From assembly GCA_946406115.1 (NCBI GenBank), contig OX291546.1, forward strand, positions 10,037,019 to 10,101,018: 64,000 bases of DNA, read 5' to 3'. Both the position numbers and the translations under genes were made by a program. Below the pieces are notes generated by a model. That model searched no databases. It saw only the letters and a list, made by a program, of their open reading frames with translations, and had not been told where the DNA came from. The DNA comes from Apoda limacodes (Eukaryota; Arthropoda; Insecta; Lepidoptera; Limacodidae). This document shows, in pieces, positions 20,990 to 32,945 of the stretch (its first letter is position 1; each line of letters begins with the position of its first letter).

Positions 20990-21965
20990 CGTCTAACGTC
21001 GTTTCAGTTAGGCAGACTTTGGCATTTGACTTTTAATTGAATAATAATGGATTTCCATACAAATGTTGCCCACGGGAACCCTTAAAATGTTTATATCCTA
21101 TTCCGGTCTCTTAATCGAAAAATAACGAATTCCCGTATAAACTTTGCGATAGGATTTTTGTTCCTACAGGAACTCTTGATCGGTATTTAATAAAGCTCAT
21201 ACCCTTTTCCGTCTCTTTAACTTACCTTGTGTCAAAATTGAGCTCCATTGCGTAGTATTTTAATGTGATTTTATTCGCCAAAATTTTGATTATCGCGAAA
21301 GGTCCCACGGGAACTTTTGAATTGTGATAAAAAGGAGTTTAAATTATTTTCCGTCTCTTTAACTATCTCTGTAATAAATTACAGCTCAATCATATCGTGT
21401 TTTTCCGCGCAAAGTTCGATCGGGCAAAATAGCCTTGTCCTTCTTCAATCTTTCAACTATCATTATGCCAAATTTGATCTGAATCGGATGCACTGGTGTG
21501 ACGCGACGTGAATCAGTAAGAAAAGTCACGTTAAGTTATAATTATTCCCCTGGGAACTTGTAGTTTTCCGAGATAAAGTGTAGCCTAAGTGCTATGTCAA
21601 GATATAAGCTACCTGCACTTTGAATGTCAGCCAAATCGGTTCTGTTGTTTGAATTTTTTTCATACAAATTTACAACCCCTATTTATCCCCTAAGGGGATG
21701 ATTTCCCAAAAACAGTAAAACACGTCACTCTTAGTTTTTAACCGAAAGGCCATATACCAATTTTCATCCATTTAACTTTAAAAATGACGAATTTTCATAC
21801 AAACTTTGGATCCCCGTTTCAACCCTTCAGGGGGTGAATTTTGAAAAATCCTTTCTTGATACCTGATAATGAACCTACGTGCCAATTTTGGAATCTCTAG
21901 ACCCAGCGGCTTGGGCTGTGCGTTGATATGTCAGTTAGTCAGTTTCTTCTTTTATATATTTAGAT
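20990..21965 (+). repeat. Long interspersed non-coding repeat with internal near-copies
   Basis: Contains repeated modules of the form CCACGGGAACC / CCTACAGGAACTC / CCCACGGGAACTT / CCCTGGGAACTTG about every 120-240 bases, each followed by a TCTCTTTAAC-like word, then GGATCCCCGTTTCAACCC, GGGCTGTGCGTTGATATG and a GTCAGTTAGTCAG close. Shorter copies are at 320-420 and 9420-9665. No protein recognised. Confidence 0.6.
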
Positions 21966-22119
21966 ATGTATGTATTTACAAAAAGGGATGTATTTCAATA
22001 TTTGTATCCGGCACGCAACATTAACCAAACTTTAAACAATCGCACGGCCTTATTGCTTTAATCGCTTCTGTTCTGAAATTTTATCTGAGGAATGAACTCT
22101 GTGGTCACTTAAAGACTAC

Positions 22120-22396
22120 GGTTGCCAACACAGACCTAGGATTTTACGATTCTTTATCTATGGTTGCCAAAGACGAATTAAAGGCGGTTATAGAAGCTGG
22201 TGATATTTTATATACGGTTGATTTAGCAGTAGCTTTCCACATTAGCATCAAAACAATATCAGTCCTTTTTCGTAAAATTAGCAAAGTTACAAAATGTTCG
22301 ATAAATGGGTGCTACACGAATAGAATAATAGCCAGCGTGATGTACGTTTTGAGGCATATCTTGCCTTGCCAGACGCAGAAACAAAGGGATTTTTAA
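22120..22396 (+). pseudogene. Mariner-type transposase N-terminal fragment
   Basis: KDELKAVIEAGD, LYTVDLAVAFHISIKTISV and KISKVTK match the second helix-turn-helix of mariner transposases (consensus style: ELA..F.VS.KTV…L..I.K). An AVAFHISIKTIS helix is well kept, but the following part no longer aligns and the frame ends at 22396. The DDE catalytic part and terminal repeats are absent, so only a DNA-binding piece of about 80 residues survives. Confidence 0.65.
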
Positions 22397-24621
22397 CTAC
22401 GCTTGCGACAGAAGTTGACAATCATCATGTTGGCTGGGTTCCGCACCCAGGTTCAGCACGTACGCAACGACTTAAACATACACTTGTTGTTTGCAGCCTC
22501 ATGCTGTGACCATACCAATATTTATGCCTTAACATTTTGTAATGCAATGTTTTTATTCAAGTTTTAGCACGAAGATTGACATAAGTAAACAATTCTCAAT
22601 AAACTTACTACCTAAAGCAAAATGCAGCTTTAAATTTGAATGGTGCGTTTAAATATTCAAGTTCAGTTATTTTATACATTAGATGAGAAGTTATGATTTA
22701 TTTTATGAAAGGTTTAAAGATAACAACACATAAGTACAAATGACTAAAATGTAAAATATTAAGTTATGAACTTACGAATCATAGACGTCAACACCGAATT
22801 AATTGCTAAATGTAAACAAATCTAACTTCCGATTTATGAATTCGGACTCTAGACAAAATGAAGTTGCGTAAGTTTTGAACCAGTGGCGCGAGTATGGATG
22901 CTTTAAAACTTGCTGTGATTGGATGGTTGTTTGGAAGGCAAGTTGATTGGACGTTTGAAGACAATCACTGATTGGTGGTTAAGTGATATAGAAATGGAAG
23001 CACGTTTCATATGCTCTTTAAGGTAGTTTCATAACTTTTACTCGTATAAAATTTTATTCAGGAAATTAAACGTAGGATATATCGGAGACCCTCTGGATAG
23101 GAGTTGTTTTGTTATCCGCGGTTTTCTTTTCTTATTAATTTTATTGCATAGTTAAATAGTTATGCTACTGTTATTGGGAATTCTATAATGTTGAGTATAA
23201 CCGCGCAAGTTTAAGATACTTAGAACTTTTATAATATTGAAAACACCCGCAAAACTTACCTACTAACTAAACCTACTACTACTAAGTTTAACAACCATTA
23301 GGGTAGACTCGTACAATAAATATTCTAACAATGATAAAGGGTAGTTGTCTAAGTTTTCACGTATTCCGTATAATGCTATGACGTGTTAGTTTATTACCCC
23401 AACCAACATAACTAGTATTATACTTAAAAGATATTCCTTTTTCTTTGTAAAAATTGATTAAGGCCGTAATAAAAAATAGGATGTGGGGTGAGAAGGTTGC
23501 TAGAGAGGGGTTAGTGGTGATAAAAGTGCGTGGTCCCATCCATACAGAACATTGAATTGCCGTCGTTTAGATTGTCGAAACGCTGCCCGAGAGTGGAAAA
23601 CCATAGTCCACGCTTGTGGGTCACTAGAAGCTACCGCGAGGGGTTAAACTACAGCCAGATTGTACCACCATTTCTGGTAAGTAAATACTTTGATATTAGA
23701 ATTTACAGTGAAAATATTGTATGTTCGTTATGAAATTCTATAGGTTGTGTATTAAAAATATATCTAAATTAATGTCAAAACATCCAAATGACGGGCCCGC
23801 TTTTGCCGGTTAGAAATTTATGGTAGAAAGAAATCTCAATCACCTCATTAGGAAGGAATATATTAACCGATCTTGTTTCTAGGACATTTTCAGCTAGGTT
23901 AAGGTAAATCTTCTATAAAAGTAGAAGTGGGAGCTAAGATAATACCAGCCATAATAATTATATAGTCCACTAAAGGACTAGGTCTGCCAAGAGATACAGT
24001 AATTACTATGTGTAATCCATGTCCATCCTTAGCGGCGTTAGTAGGGTTTTACTATTTTGACTGGTTAGCTAGTGTAGGTGAGCGCTAATGTACATTATAA
24101 GGGGGCGCCCCTTAAACCTACTTTCACGTCGCAAGTCCTGAACGCTTAGCTACCTGGTTCCCACTCTACAAAACGAATGGATTAAGCAATCTTATGGATT
24201 TTACTTTCAAATGTGGAAGTAGCATAAAGTAGTATTTGTTTTTTTAGGTGGTTTTGTACCGACTTAGAAATGGTGAAAACTCGAAAGTAGGCATTCTTTA
24301 TGATCGTAGGTTTAGCGGTATTTATTTTCTTGACTACTTCTTTTACGCGTATTTGTATGCTATTGTTTGCTATATTACTCTGACGTACCTCTAAAACAGC
24401 TGGGTTTACTAATTTTTAACACAACAGTCTTCGGGTCCTACCACTTTTGACGATCACGCTTGGCCAAGTAAGATAATTCTCTACTATTATTATTAATTAT
24501 AAGATTCTTTTGATTTATACTCTCTCGTTGAGTGATAGTGGGCTCGAGGTTGCCTAGAACATTGTATTATCTTATTAATCTACTTAAATTGTTAAAACTG
24601 AAAAAGTAGGGGCATTAGATT
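22397..24621. other. Gene-free stretch, one possible LINE scrap
   Basis: Around 23550-23650 the forward strand reads RNAAREWKTIVHACGSLEA-like in one frame, in the style of a LINE C-terminus, but too short to be sure. The remainder is AT-rich with no recognised feature. Confidence 0.35.
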
Positions 24622-24915
24622 CCGTCACCACTGCTGGGGCACGGCCTCACCGTAGCCGAGGGCGATTTGGGCCATAGTCCACACGCGGCCCCAGAGCGGA
24701 TTGTGGACTTCACATACGACTTTTTTTTTTGACGTATGCAGGTTTCCTCACAATTTTTTCCTTCACCAAAAAGTCAGTGTTGTGAATATTCAATCTACTT
24801 GAGAAATTAAGAAAAAGTCTCATGCTCATGCATCAAAAAGTACATGCCGGTTTAGAACCTCCGCCCCTCAGAACGGGAGCCAGACACAGTTACCACTCGG
24901 CCACCACCGACTTTA
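24622..24915 (-). mobile_element. SINE with type II tRNA-like head, reverse copy
   Basis: On the reverse strand the head carries GGCCGAGTGGTAAC (A box of Ser/Leu tRNA style) and GGTTCTAAACC (B box); the body includes GTGAAGTCCACAATCCGC and the far end reads GCCCCAGCAGTGGTG. The same family appears at 63545-63830, as a part at 56380-56450, and in the arms of 26582-27843. Confidence 0.75.
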
Positions 24916-25182
24916 CCTCAACATTGACATTAATATAAACTTACCTCGAGGGAAAATATAGTCGCTGTTTGGTGGTCTAGTGCCGGTATAATTCATCACA
25001 GCTTCTTACTAAATGGCAAGAGCATTACTGCGGATGTGTACTTTCAGGAAATAAACATAATGTTGTAGAAGCTCACAAACAATGACCTTTTATAGGGTTG
25101 GAAGCATTTCGTTATCCACATTATTAACCAGACCTTCTTGTCAGGAAAAACAATTTACGGTTTATTTATTTTATTTATTTAT
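24916..25182. other. AT-rich spacer
   Basis: Nothing recognised. Confidence 0.3.
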
Positions 25183-25249
25183 TTACGGTGACCGCTTACC
25201 AGCAGGCGTAAGCTTGTTTGCCACCTTAGTGATATATGAAAAAAAATTG
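25183..25249 (+). mobile_element. Jockey-type LINE 3' tail
   Basis: ACGGTGACCGCTTACCAGC, GTAAGCTTGTTTGCCACC and TTAGTGATAT followed by an A-run match the last bases of the tail at 60190-60289. Very short 5'-truncated copy. Confidence 0.7.
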
Positions 25250-26581
25250 ACACCCAAAAGTCAGTACAAAATGGCTTTTAAGAGTTTGTTTAATAGTTTC
25301 GATAAACTGTCACTGCACTAGCAAAGATGCATCGATAGCATAGTCTTCTATGTATACGTATATAGTTACCAAAAGATACTTAGTTTTAGTACGGTAATTT
25401 TATAGGTAATATATTCATACCCAATATAAACGAGAATTGGCGGAAAAACTAAAAAGTGTGTAAACTTTACACATACATAAATATCAATAAAATAACCTTA
25501 TATTGCAAGCTTTTATTGCCCACTAAAAACGCTTTTACACCCTTTCGTAGTCGGTTTGTTTTTTACGGACGTTAAAGACAGAAGTCGAAAATTCCAAAAA
25601 TGCTGTTACGACACTGACATCTGTGATTCGTGAATTTCTTAGTAACATTTCGGAGGCAGTCCTGCAGGTTCCCACTTACTTATTATATTGTAGGTTTATA
25701 TTATGTATGGATTTCATAACGCTGTCTATATGGTACATTGATTTCTCTTCTTCAAATTTTAAAGCTGTTCTATAGGAATCCATTGTTCGTGAATTTCTAT
25801 TCTTTTTAATTACGTAGGTGCGTTAAAAATTATGAAAACGACTGAGTGCAGAAGTGCCCATACATTTTTTTGAAGGTTACTTTGTATCGTTTTGTTCCGA
25901 AAACGAATTCGGACCGAAAACCAGTGAGTGCATAAACGCTCTAAAAGTCTTAAAGTGACTACAGCTTCGAGGTATTTGTGAGGCTCCGGTAGTGTGGCTA
26001 CAGGCCCCTTAATCTGTCCCAATGAACGTGTTTTGTCATTTAATGACGCTTAGGTTTTAAAGTGCCAAGTTAGAGGGGTCCTGACAGCGCGGCGCCGACG
26101 GCCGTGGGCGGCGACAAGCTCGACCCATTTGTTGAGATGACCATTCAAACATTTTTTTTTAATTCAATTGGCGTGTTTCCTGGAACTAACACTGTTTGAA
26201 TCATCCAATGTTTTCATATCTTATTGCCCATAAAATTTTGATTGAAATAATTACATCACTCGTTAGGTCGGTAATTGATCGTCTTTAGTTTATTTTTAAG
26301 TATATGTTAGTTCAAATATAACGTAACTTCTTAAGCCAAACCGAATAGCTGTAAAATGACCAGTAGCAGTGTTAAATAATTAACCTAAAACATATTTATG
26401 CAACCATAATATATACATAATCTTGTGACTAATTCTATCATTAGATATCAGCAGTTTTCCTTAGTTTAGGATCAATGTCGTTATGTAATATGTCCAAACA
26501 AAACAAATAAAACCTCCGAACGTCAATTTCAATTCTTTGATGTCACTTTTAACGAAATATAAGAGCTTTTGCTTAACAATA
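25250..26581. other. Gene-free stretch with a GC-rich patch
   Basis: 26075-26140 (ACAGCGCGGCGCCGACGGCC…) is sharply GC-rich and sits in AT-rich DNA; it might be promoter-like or part of a decayed repeat. Nothing else recognised. Confidence 0.35.
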
Positions 26582-27084
26582 TTTCTCATAAGACTTTTAA
26601 TGAATACGCGAACTCGATAGTAAAGTTACAAACACGCAAAAACTCACACTCAGCACACTGGTGGACGTTCGAGCCCGGCGTGTACAAATAAGTATTTTTC
26701 TAGGATTCTCACGAATTAAGCGAATGCACTCGCACACTGGCTTTACGGTGAAAGAAAAGATCTTAATACCCGGAGTAGGTACGTCAAAAAATATTTGAAG
26801 GTATACAGTTTTTTTCGTTAGTATAATATGGTTCAGTGTATTATTCTATAAATTAAGATTCATTAAAAGCGTGACTCGTTATTAAAATGATACTTAAAGC
26901 TAATGGCAATAAGAAGATATAGTGTTCGAAATGATAAAGCTTAAAAAAAAATTTAACGCGGTCCTTATCAAGCTACGTTGTTTAAATATGGGCTATAAAA
27001 AGGGTTTTAAAAAATCTTATCTGTAAAGTCAAATTATGATAGAAAGCCAAAAAAAATTAGAGAAATTTGTTAATTTGTAGTTAT

Positions 27085-27590
27085 AACACATTAAAAAACG
27101 TTTGTCTGTCTAACAAGACTTTTTAGTTAAGAACGCGTGGAAGTATCAAGTTGAAATTAATATCGAATACTAAAGTCTACGGTCACTGAAAATTGTAAAA
27201 AAATCAAGGTCTTATCTATATCAACATATCTTATGTATAATATATCTTAGTCAATTCAATAAAAAAATATGCCCAAAATACGGTTATTTTTGCCGCATAT
27301 TGTGACACAAATAAATCACAGCCTATGGGGTACTTCCCGTTCATCTAGAATGATGAAATTTGGCAGGAAGCAATGCCATATAGCACTCATAAAGGAAAAA
27401 ATCAACATCGTAGATTTGTTGTTACACCACAAAATTTGTTGTTACACCACAAAATTTGTTTGCTATTTTAAACTTATTTGCAGTTTGTAGACTTACCGCG
27501 ACCTATGTCGATTTATTGCGACAACAGTTGTGTAACGGCAAAGTTAAGTTTGTTCATCAAGTGTCCCTTATACGGAACCCTCGGTTGCTA
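27085..27590 (+). repeat. Modular interspersed repeat, type B, decayed
   Basis: GTTTGTCTGTCTAACAAGAC, AACGCGTGGAAGTATCAAG, TCTACGGTCACTGAAA, CCTATGGGGTACTTCCCG, GATGAAATTTGGCAGGAAGC and ATACGGAACCCTCGG follow 640-1015 in order. The opening is missing and the closing hairpin is lost after GGTTGC. Lies in the loop of the 26582-27843 inverted structure. Confidence 0.7.
27413..27460. repeat. Short tandem repeat, 20-base unit
   Basis: AAAATTTGTTGTTACACCAC occurs about 2.4 times in a row inside the type B copy. Confidence 0.8.
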
Positions 27591-27843
27591 ATTATTACTG
27601 TTTAAATATTTCAAAATATTAACCTTCAAATATTTTTTGACGTACCTACTCCGGGTATTAAGATCTTTTCTTTCACCGTAAAGCCAGTGTGCGAGTGCAT
27701 TCGCTTAATTCGTGAGAATCCTAGAAAAATACTTATTTGTACACGCCGGGCTCGAACGTCCACCAGTGTGCTGAGTGTGAGTTTTTGCGTGTTTGTAACT
27801 TTACTATCGAGTTCGCGTATTCATTAAAAGTCTTATGAGAAAA

Positions 27844-28635
27844 AATTGTCTCAAAACGCGTCCGCTAGAGAAATTCAGAATGTTTAATGACATTTCATAT
27901 TTATTATAGGCCACTTAATAAAGTCGATAACAACTAAGCAGAAAGCTACTGCGATATGAATTTCCTGGCACTAACGATTGTAGATTAAGCTGTCTGGAAA
28001 TGGCTTACTTTTGACTTTGAATCATCTGTTTTAAGTATTGTACCTAATCGTCCAAAAAAACATTAAATTAAATTTAAAGAACTAGATCTAATAAAGTAAG
28101 CTTGGTGAAAATAGTCGTTAAAGATTTAGGGCAAACGAAAAGGACAATTAACAGAAAAGGTAAATATAAGCTTCCAACAAGTTACCTATGGTTTTTTCAA
28201 CTATTTTTTCAATTTATTGTCCAAAATATGGACTACATTTAAATCTTAGTGGCAATAATAGACATACACATAGACATAGACAGACATTTAATCAACAACA
28301 TGACGCTCACAATAAATACATTTATTATTGAAATACAAAAAAAAATGGGCACAAATTAATTTTCATAAAACGAATATGATATGGGCACGTACAGCTGCTG
28401 CAGCGCTGATTTTCAACGGAATAATCATCCAGATGAAACCTCAGGTGTTTATTTGTACATGATGAGTTCGTTTCAAAGTTATTATAACAATAGGTACTAG
28501 TTAACTAGAAACAATAATTTTGCTAATGCAATGCGGCTTTATTACAGTTCTTAAAGTACTTTTTAAACAATTATGAATAAAACTTATTTTAGTGACTGGG
28601 AGTTCGTTGAAGATACTAGGTAACAAATATTCATA
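27844..28635. other. Gene-free stretch
   Basis: AT-rich; a small GC-rich word CAGCTGCTGCAGCGCTG at 28392-28408. No gene recognised. Confidence 0.35.
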
Positions 28636-28850
28636 ACTAGCTTTTGCCTGCGGTTCCACCCGCCCTAAATTCGGTTATCGGTGTAGGATTTCAATGGCAA
28701 CTTCTCAATTATAGAAAAAAACCGATGACGTTTTCAAGCTGCCTATGTCCTTAAACGGGAAACGGGACTCAAACGACCTTCATCTTAATCAGTACAGCGG
28801 TTAGACAGACACAAAGACTGAGTTAGGTACTTTAGCATGTATAATATTGG
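28636..28850 (-). mobile_element. CTAGT-ending (Helitron-like) repeat, reverse copy
   Basis: Starts ACTAGCTTTTGCCTGCGG (reverse complement of the CTAGT end) and runs through GAATTTAGGGCGGGTGGAAC, TTGCCATTGAAATCC and GATGAAGGTCGTTTGAG to a TATAC-like opening near 28850. Shorter than the copy at 4137 and lacking its nested block. Confidence 0.6.
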
Positions 28851-29099
28851 TTTAAATTTCTCTTGCTGTACACATTATTAGTTCTATCGTGGTTAATGTA
28901 CGCTCAAATAAATTTAAAATATATGTCAAATATAGATTAATGAAAAAAAGCTATTACAAAGGTGATGAATACATAAATGATAAAAATGCTTGAAAAAATT
29001 AGAACTTAATTGATTTGTATTTGTTTTTGGGCATTTCAAATATTTTTTTAATAAAAACACTTACACTAGGTAATAACATAACATACAATATATAGGCTA

Positions 29100-29200
29100 T
29101 ATTGTATTTTAATATGAAGTATAAAAGATTAATTAAAAAGAGTTTCTTGCCGGTTCTTCTCGGTAGTAAAGCATTCCGAACCTTCCAATCTTCTCCTCTT
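29100..29200 (+). mobile_element. LINE 3' tail fragment
   Basis: AGAGTTTCTTGCCGGTTCTTCTCGG at 29139 (given in part) followed by AGTAAAGCATTCCGAACC. Same tail family as 9195-9345. Confidence 0.5.
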
Positions 29201-29704
29201 ATATTTTGTTTCTTTACTACACACATTGTAACTAGTACAATCGAAGTTTTAATCGAGTTGCTTGAGTGGTTCATGCTCTCTCAAAGTGTCTCTGCGGTGG
29301 TGGCATGTGTGTCGGGTCGTTACGTTCCCTAAAACATCGTTGAGCGAAGCGATTGCTGATTCATATGTCATACTCGTGAACGGGTGCCGCCTGTGGAGGC
29401 TGGTCTGCTCTTACAAACTTCTTTGTATTCTTAGTATTTAGTCTTACTTTTTTGTTTTTGTTCATCAATACTTTAAGACATTGATTATTTCCAAGTAATG
29501 AATGCATTAACTGCCTTTTTTTATATTTTGCAATTAGATACTTTTTAATGTTGTGATTGTGCTTAACATTGCATGTTTTTTATTTTTGTAATGGAAAGTG
29601 TCCCTCTATGTTTTTTTATGTTTGTAATGGAAAGTGTCCTTCTATGATAGGGAAGGCATTTTCCAATATTTTAATTGGACGCTGTAAAAAGGGAGAAAAG
29701 AAAT
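29201..29704. other. Gene-free stretch
   Basis: GTAATGGAAAGTGTCC occurs twice (29589 and 29625), a local duplication of about 36 bases. Otherwise nothing. Confidence 0.4.
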
Positions 29705-29800
29705 GCCCTTGCTGAGTTTCTTGCCGGTTCTTCTCAGTACAAGGTCTCGATAGGGTAGTGATATTCATAAGTGCTCAATTATTGTAGCCTTAATGGAATA
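29705..29800 (+). mobile_element. LINE 3' tail fragment
   Basis: GAGTTTCTTGCCGGTTCTTC at 29717 followed by TCAGTACAAGG. Same family as 29100-29200, about 580 bases downstream, in the same direction. Confidence 0.5.
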
Positions 29801-29974
29801 AATAATATTGATAGATTGAGTTATGCTAAATCTATTTGTGTACAATTTTCTTCTAGTTTTTTTTAGTCGACATTGTTTTTTCAACAAATTTACATTAGTG
29901 TGTTCGTCTTACAAGATCGCTAGTTAAAAGAGTTTTATTCAACAGATTTCATACTTGGTAGAAATTAACTTTTT

Positions 29975-30321
29975 ACGTTTCAGTACCCAAAGGGTGCCAA
30001 CGGAGCCCTATAACTAAGCTGGCTGTCTGTATGTCTTATATTTAATGGTCTTCACCTTTTTCACCGAAATAGATATAATAATATATATAAATTTGTATAG
30101 AATATGGTGTTACTATAGCGATTTAACTTACATTACTGAAATTGGACGTTTTAGTTACCTACTTAAGTTGAAACTAGATAGTTTTACAAATTTGTAAATG
30201 TAAGTATTTAGTTCTCGACTGCCATTCATTGCATTGAGACTTGGCTGGTCGTAGATAAAAGTTTTGGTGGTACGGCACCCTTGGTGTACGAGTTCGTCCT
30301 TCTTCGCACTTGGCTGGTTTG
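29975..30321 (+). repeat. Modular interspersed repeat, type A-like
   Basis: Opens TTTCAGTACCCAAAGGGTGCC, AGCCCTATAACTAAG, and closes GGTACGGCACCCTTGG, TCGCACTTGGCTGG. The interior is strongly diverged. Confidence 0.6.
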
Positions 30322-30584
30322 CAGGTCAACAAGGTACCCTTATAGTTTCGCAATGTCTGTCCGTCTGTCTATCTGTCTGTCCACGGCTTAGCTCAGGGAC
30401 AATTAGTACTAGGACGCTATAATTTAGCATGGGTATAAATATTAATGAGGTCGAGAAAGTGCTAAAATAAAACTTAAAAAAATATTTTAGGGTACCTCCC
30501 CTACACGTAAAGTAAGAATAAATACCAGGGTCTTTACCGGAAAATCTAAATGGTGGTGGTGCAAAAGCTTTCATTTTATTTGAT
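30322..30584 (+). repeat. Modular interspersed repeat, type C, 5' half
   Basis: GCAGGTCAACAAGGTACCC, TATAGTTTCGCAATGTCTG, GAGGTCGAGAAAGTGC, AGGGTACCTCCCCTACACG. Directly abuts the end of the type A-like copy and is cut off on the right by the next repeat. The reverse frame 30326-30574 reads through it and is not a gene. Confidence 0.65.
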
Positions 30585-30848
30585 ACTAGCGGACTAAATT
30601 CCGACCTACATCCATTAATTTAATATCCTTTATTATACTGGCCACACGTGCATAGCCGGTTTGTTTTTCAATGCAGAAGTATTGTTTCAATATACAGTTG
30701 TTTTTGATTTTGCTTTAACCTGAAACTAAAAGTACCTTCCCTAATTTTTTAATTTTGATTTCCCTAAAAACATTCTCCGGCCTATAACGAACATTTAAAA
30801 AAAAAGCCAAATCGGTCCAGCCATTCTCAAGTGATCCGCTTTACTAAA
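30585..30848 (-). mobile_element. CTAGT-ending (Helitron-like) repeat, reverse copy
   Basis: Begins ACTAGCGGACTAAATTCCG (reverse of a GTCCGCTAGT end) and includes CATTCTCCGGCCTATAA and AATCGGTCCAGCCATTCTC. Third element in a run of abutting repeats from 29975. Confidence 0.55.
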
Positions 30849-31779
30849 GAAGAATATTTAAATTATATTAATTATTTTTGTTCCGTAGGTATATAGTCCA
30901 GGAAGGAGACGCGCTAAAAAGACCTAATTTATTTTTGATAACTATGTAAAATAAAATTTTAAAAACACAGGAAGTCATTAGTGTCTAAACTGACGGCATC
31001 TAATTTCGCTAGAAACGGTCATTTTTTATTCAACGTGGCACGCCCACTATCACACCGACATGAACATATTCGGTGAACTAACAATTCGTGATCAGAAAAC
31101 CAATACCAATTCTAAGTGACAAATTTGTTTCAAGTTATTACTGATAAGTTACTTATTGAAGTTATATTTACAGTTAACAAGAACTGTGCCTTATGTATGT
31201 TTATTTATATACTGTGATGTTTTGTAATGTGTGAGATTTTGAAATATAAGGTGATGACTCCATTTATATACGTTGAGATTTTTTTTTGCGGTATATTCCG
31301 TTTCTGTGCTGTATATTTAGCAAATTTTCCTGCAGCTGAGGATGTGGAAGAAATGGAAGAATCCTTGGTAGTTAACGCGCACGCCAGTATCGTACTGTCG
31401 TTAAACTGTAGATACTTCCGAAAGAAATAGCTACAATAGTGATTTGAAAGAAAGAAGTTTCATTCAGTAAAACTTGAACTGCCAGATTTTGCAATCGTCT
31501 ATAAATTTGCATACAAATATATGATTCCAATCGTCAATATGTTATTAATATGCCAAAATACTGTGTGGGGAATAAATAGAATTTATTAAAGCAAAATCAT
31601 AATTTTATTGTCAATAGTAAATTTTATGGTGTCGTATGACTTCGGTGTAAAAGACGGTCTTACCCATTTGCCACACAACAATGGATCCTTGCAATTTATT
31701 CTTAATTACTACACGAACTCTGCGAATAGCATATTTATGAGGTTTTTAATGACATTTTATGTTAATTTATTTTATTGTA
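30849..31779. other. Gene-free stretch
   Basis: A short open piece after a good acceptor (TTTTCCTGCAG at about 31334) reads AEDVEEMEESLVVNAHASI; it is too short to call an exon and matches nothing I know. The rest is AT-rich. Confidence 0.3.
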
Positions 31780-31930
31780 ATCTATACTAATATTATAAAA
31801 AGGTATTTTTTTTGTTTGTATGTGGGGGATCCCTGCAACTACTCAACCAATTGTAAACATTTTTCACTAATATCCCTGAGAAACATACTTAGGCTATTAT
31901 TTCGGCTTAGTATACAAAACCCTAAAACTA
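31780..31930 (+). mobile_element. Helitron-like repeat 5' end
   Basis: ATCTATACTAATATTATAAA is the characteristic opening also found at 39355; the following GGGGGATCCCTGCAACTAC and AACATACTTAGGC follow that class. No CTAGT end was seen downstream. Confidence 0.5.
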
Positions 31931-32681
31931 TACGGGCGGAACTGAAATCCGCTAATTTTGAAATAAATATTCGACAAACATATAATATTCGCCGATTTAA
32001 TCGAATGTAAACAACAAAAAACTAATCTGGCAAAACCGATTTCTCTACCACATTAATTTGTCGAATGTAGTTACCTCTAACTAAAAATGACGTCATAAAG
32101 GGTTAAGGTATTCAAAAATGACACCCATAAAGACTTTATGATTAGTGAAACTGTTGGCGAGGAAGATTCATTATGGACCATTACTGGCCTTGTTTATCGT
32201 CCGTCTCCCTCCACGGTCAGAGAAATAACGAACGAGCCAGATAACCCGCGACAGTCCTCTAATCTTTGAACATGGGACACTAATTCGATTGTGGTTTTCG
32301 TCGAGCCTTTTTTGGGGTTTACGACACAAATTGAAGTGTTAAAAAAACTACAAATTGGCTTTTTCGAGGGCCATTCATTAGTTCGGCGCTGAATGGTGTT
32401 GGTGATGTCGTTTTCGGCCAATTAGTTAAACGGAAATCTGAGCTCGGCGCTCGCACACGGTGGTGTTTTTGTTGTTCTATGCCGATCAAAGTCAGTTTAT
32501 GTTCGTATAGGCCTTTACTCAGAAAAATATTTGGGTGATCTGTGGGTTTTTGAAGAAATAAAAATATAAAGCGGGATGCTACTATCAACTACAGCGAAAA
32601 AGTATACCAGTGGCACGAGGAGGTGGACACCGGCGTGTTTGACCCGAAGACGAGGATAACTGTTTCATGCGGCTATTGATT
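31931..32681. other. Gene-free stretch
   Basis: 32400-32480 is somewhat GC-richer (CTGAGCTCGGCGCTCGCACACGG). No protein recognised in the two overlapping reverse frames there. Confidence 0.35.
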
Positions 32682-32938
32682 GACTCCCTCGCAGTCTAGT
32701 TGGTAGAGTTGCCGGCTGCTGTGCAGAGGGTGTGGGTTCGATTTCTGTACTGGACAAACATTTATGTGATAAAAATTTGTGTCTGTCTTGAGTCTGGGTG
32801 TATTTATGTATGATATGTATATATTTACAAAAAAAAGCAATATATATTATTTGTAACCGTTGTATCCATAACACAAGCTTTGATTACTTTGGGACCAGAC
32901 GGCGCTGTGTGTAATATCCAAATTTTTTTATTTATTTA
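32682..32938 (+). mobile_element. tRNA-derived SINE
   Basis: A box TAGTTGGTAGAG and B box GGTTCGATTTC, then TGGACAAACATTT, TTGAGTCTGGGTGT and GGGACCAGACGGCGCTGTG, closing in a T/A-rich tail. Same family as 20655-20895; the anticodon-like region differs, so they are separate subfamily members or diverged copies. Confidence 0.85.
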
Positions 32939-32945
32939 TTGATCT

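Larger units (their letters stand above)
26582..27843. mobile_element. 1.26-kb element with near-identical 221-base inverted arms
   Basis: The left arm 26582-26802 starts TTTCTCATAAGACTTTTAAT and ends TATTTGAAGGT; the right arm 27622-27843 is its reverse complement with no mismatch that I could find by eye. The arms include a SINE-like piece (GACGTTCGAGCCCGGCGTG, TTTACGGTGAAAG). The 0.8-kb centre is non-coding and contains a type B modular repeat. High arm identity means recent formation or gene conversion. A foldback transposon or a SINE-mediated inverted duplication would both fit; no clear target duplication was seen. Confidence 0.85.
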
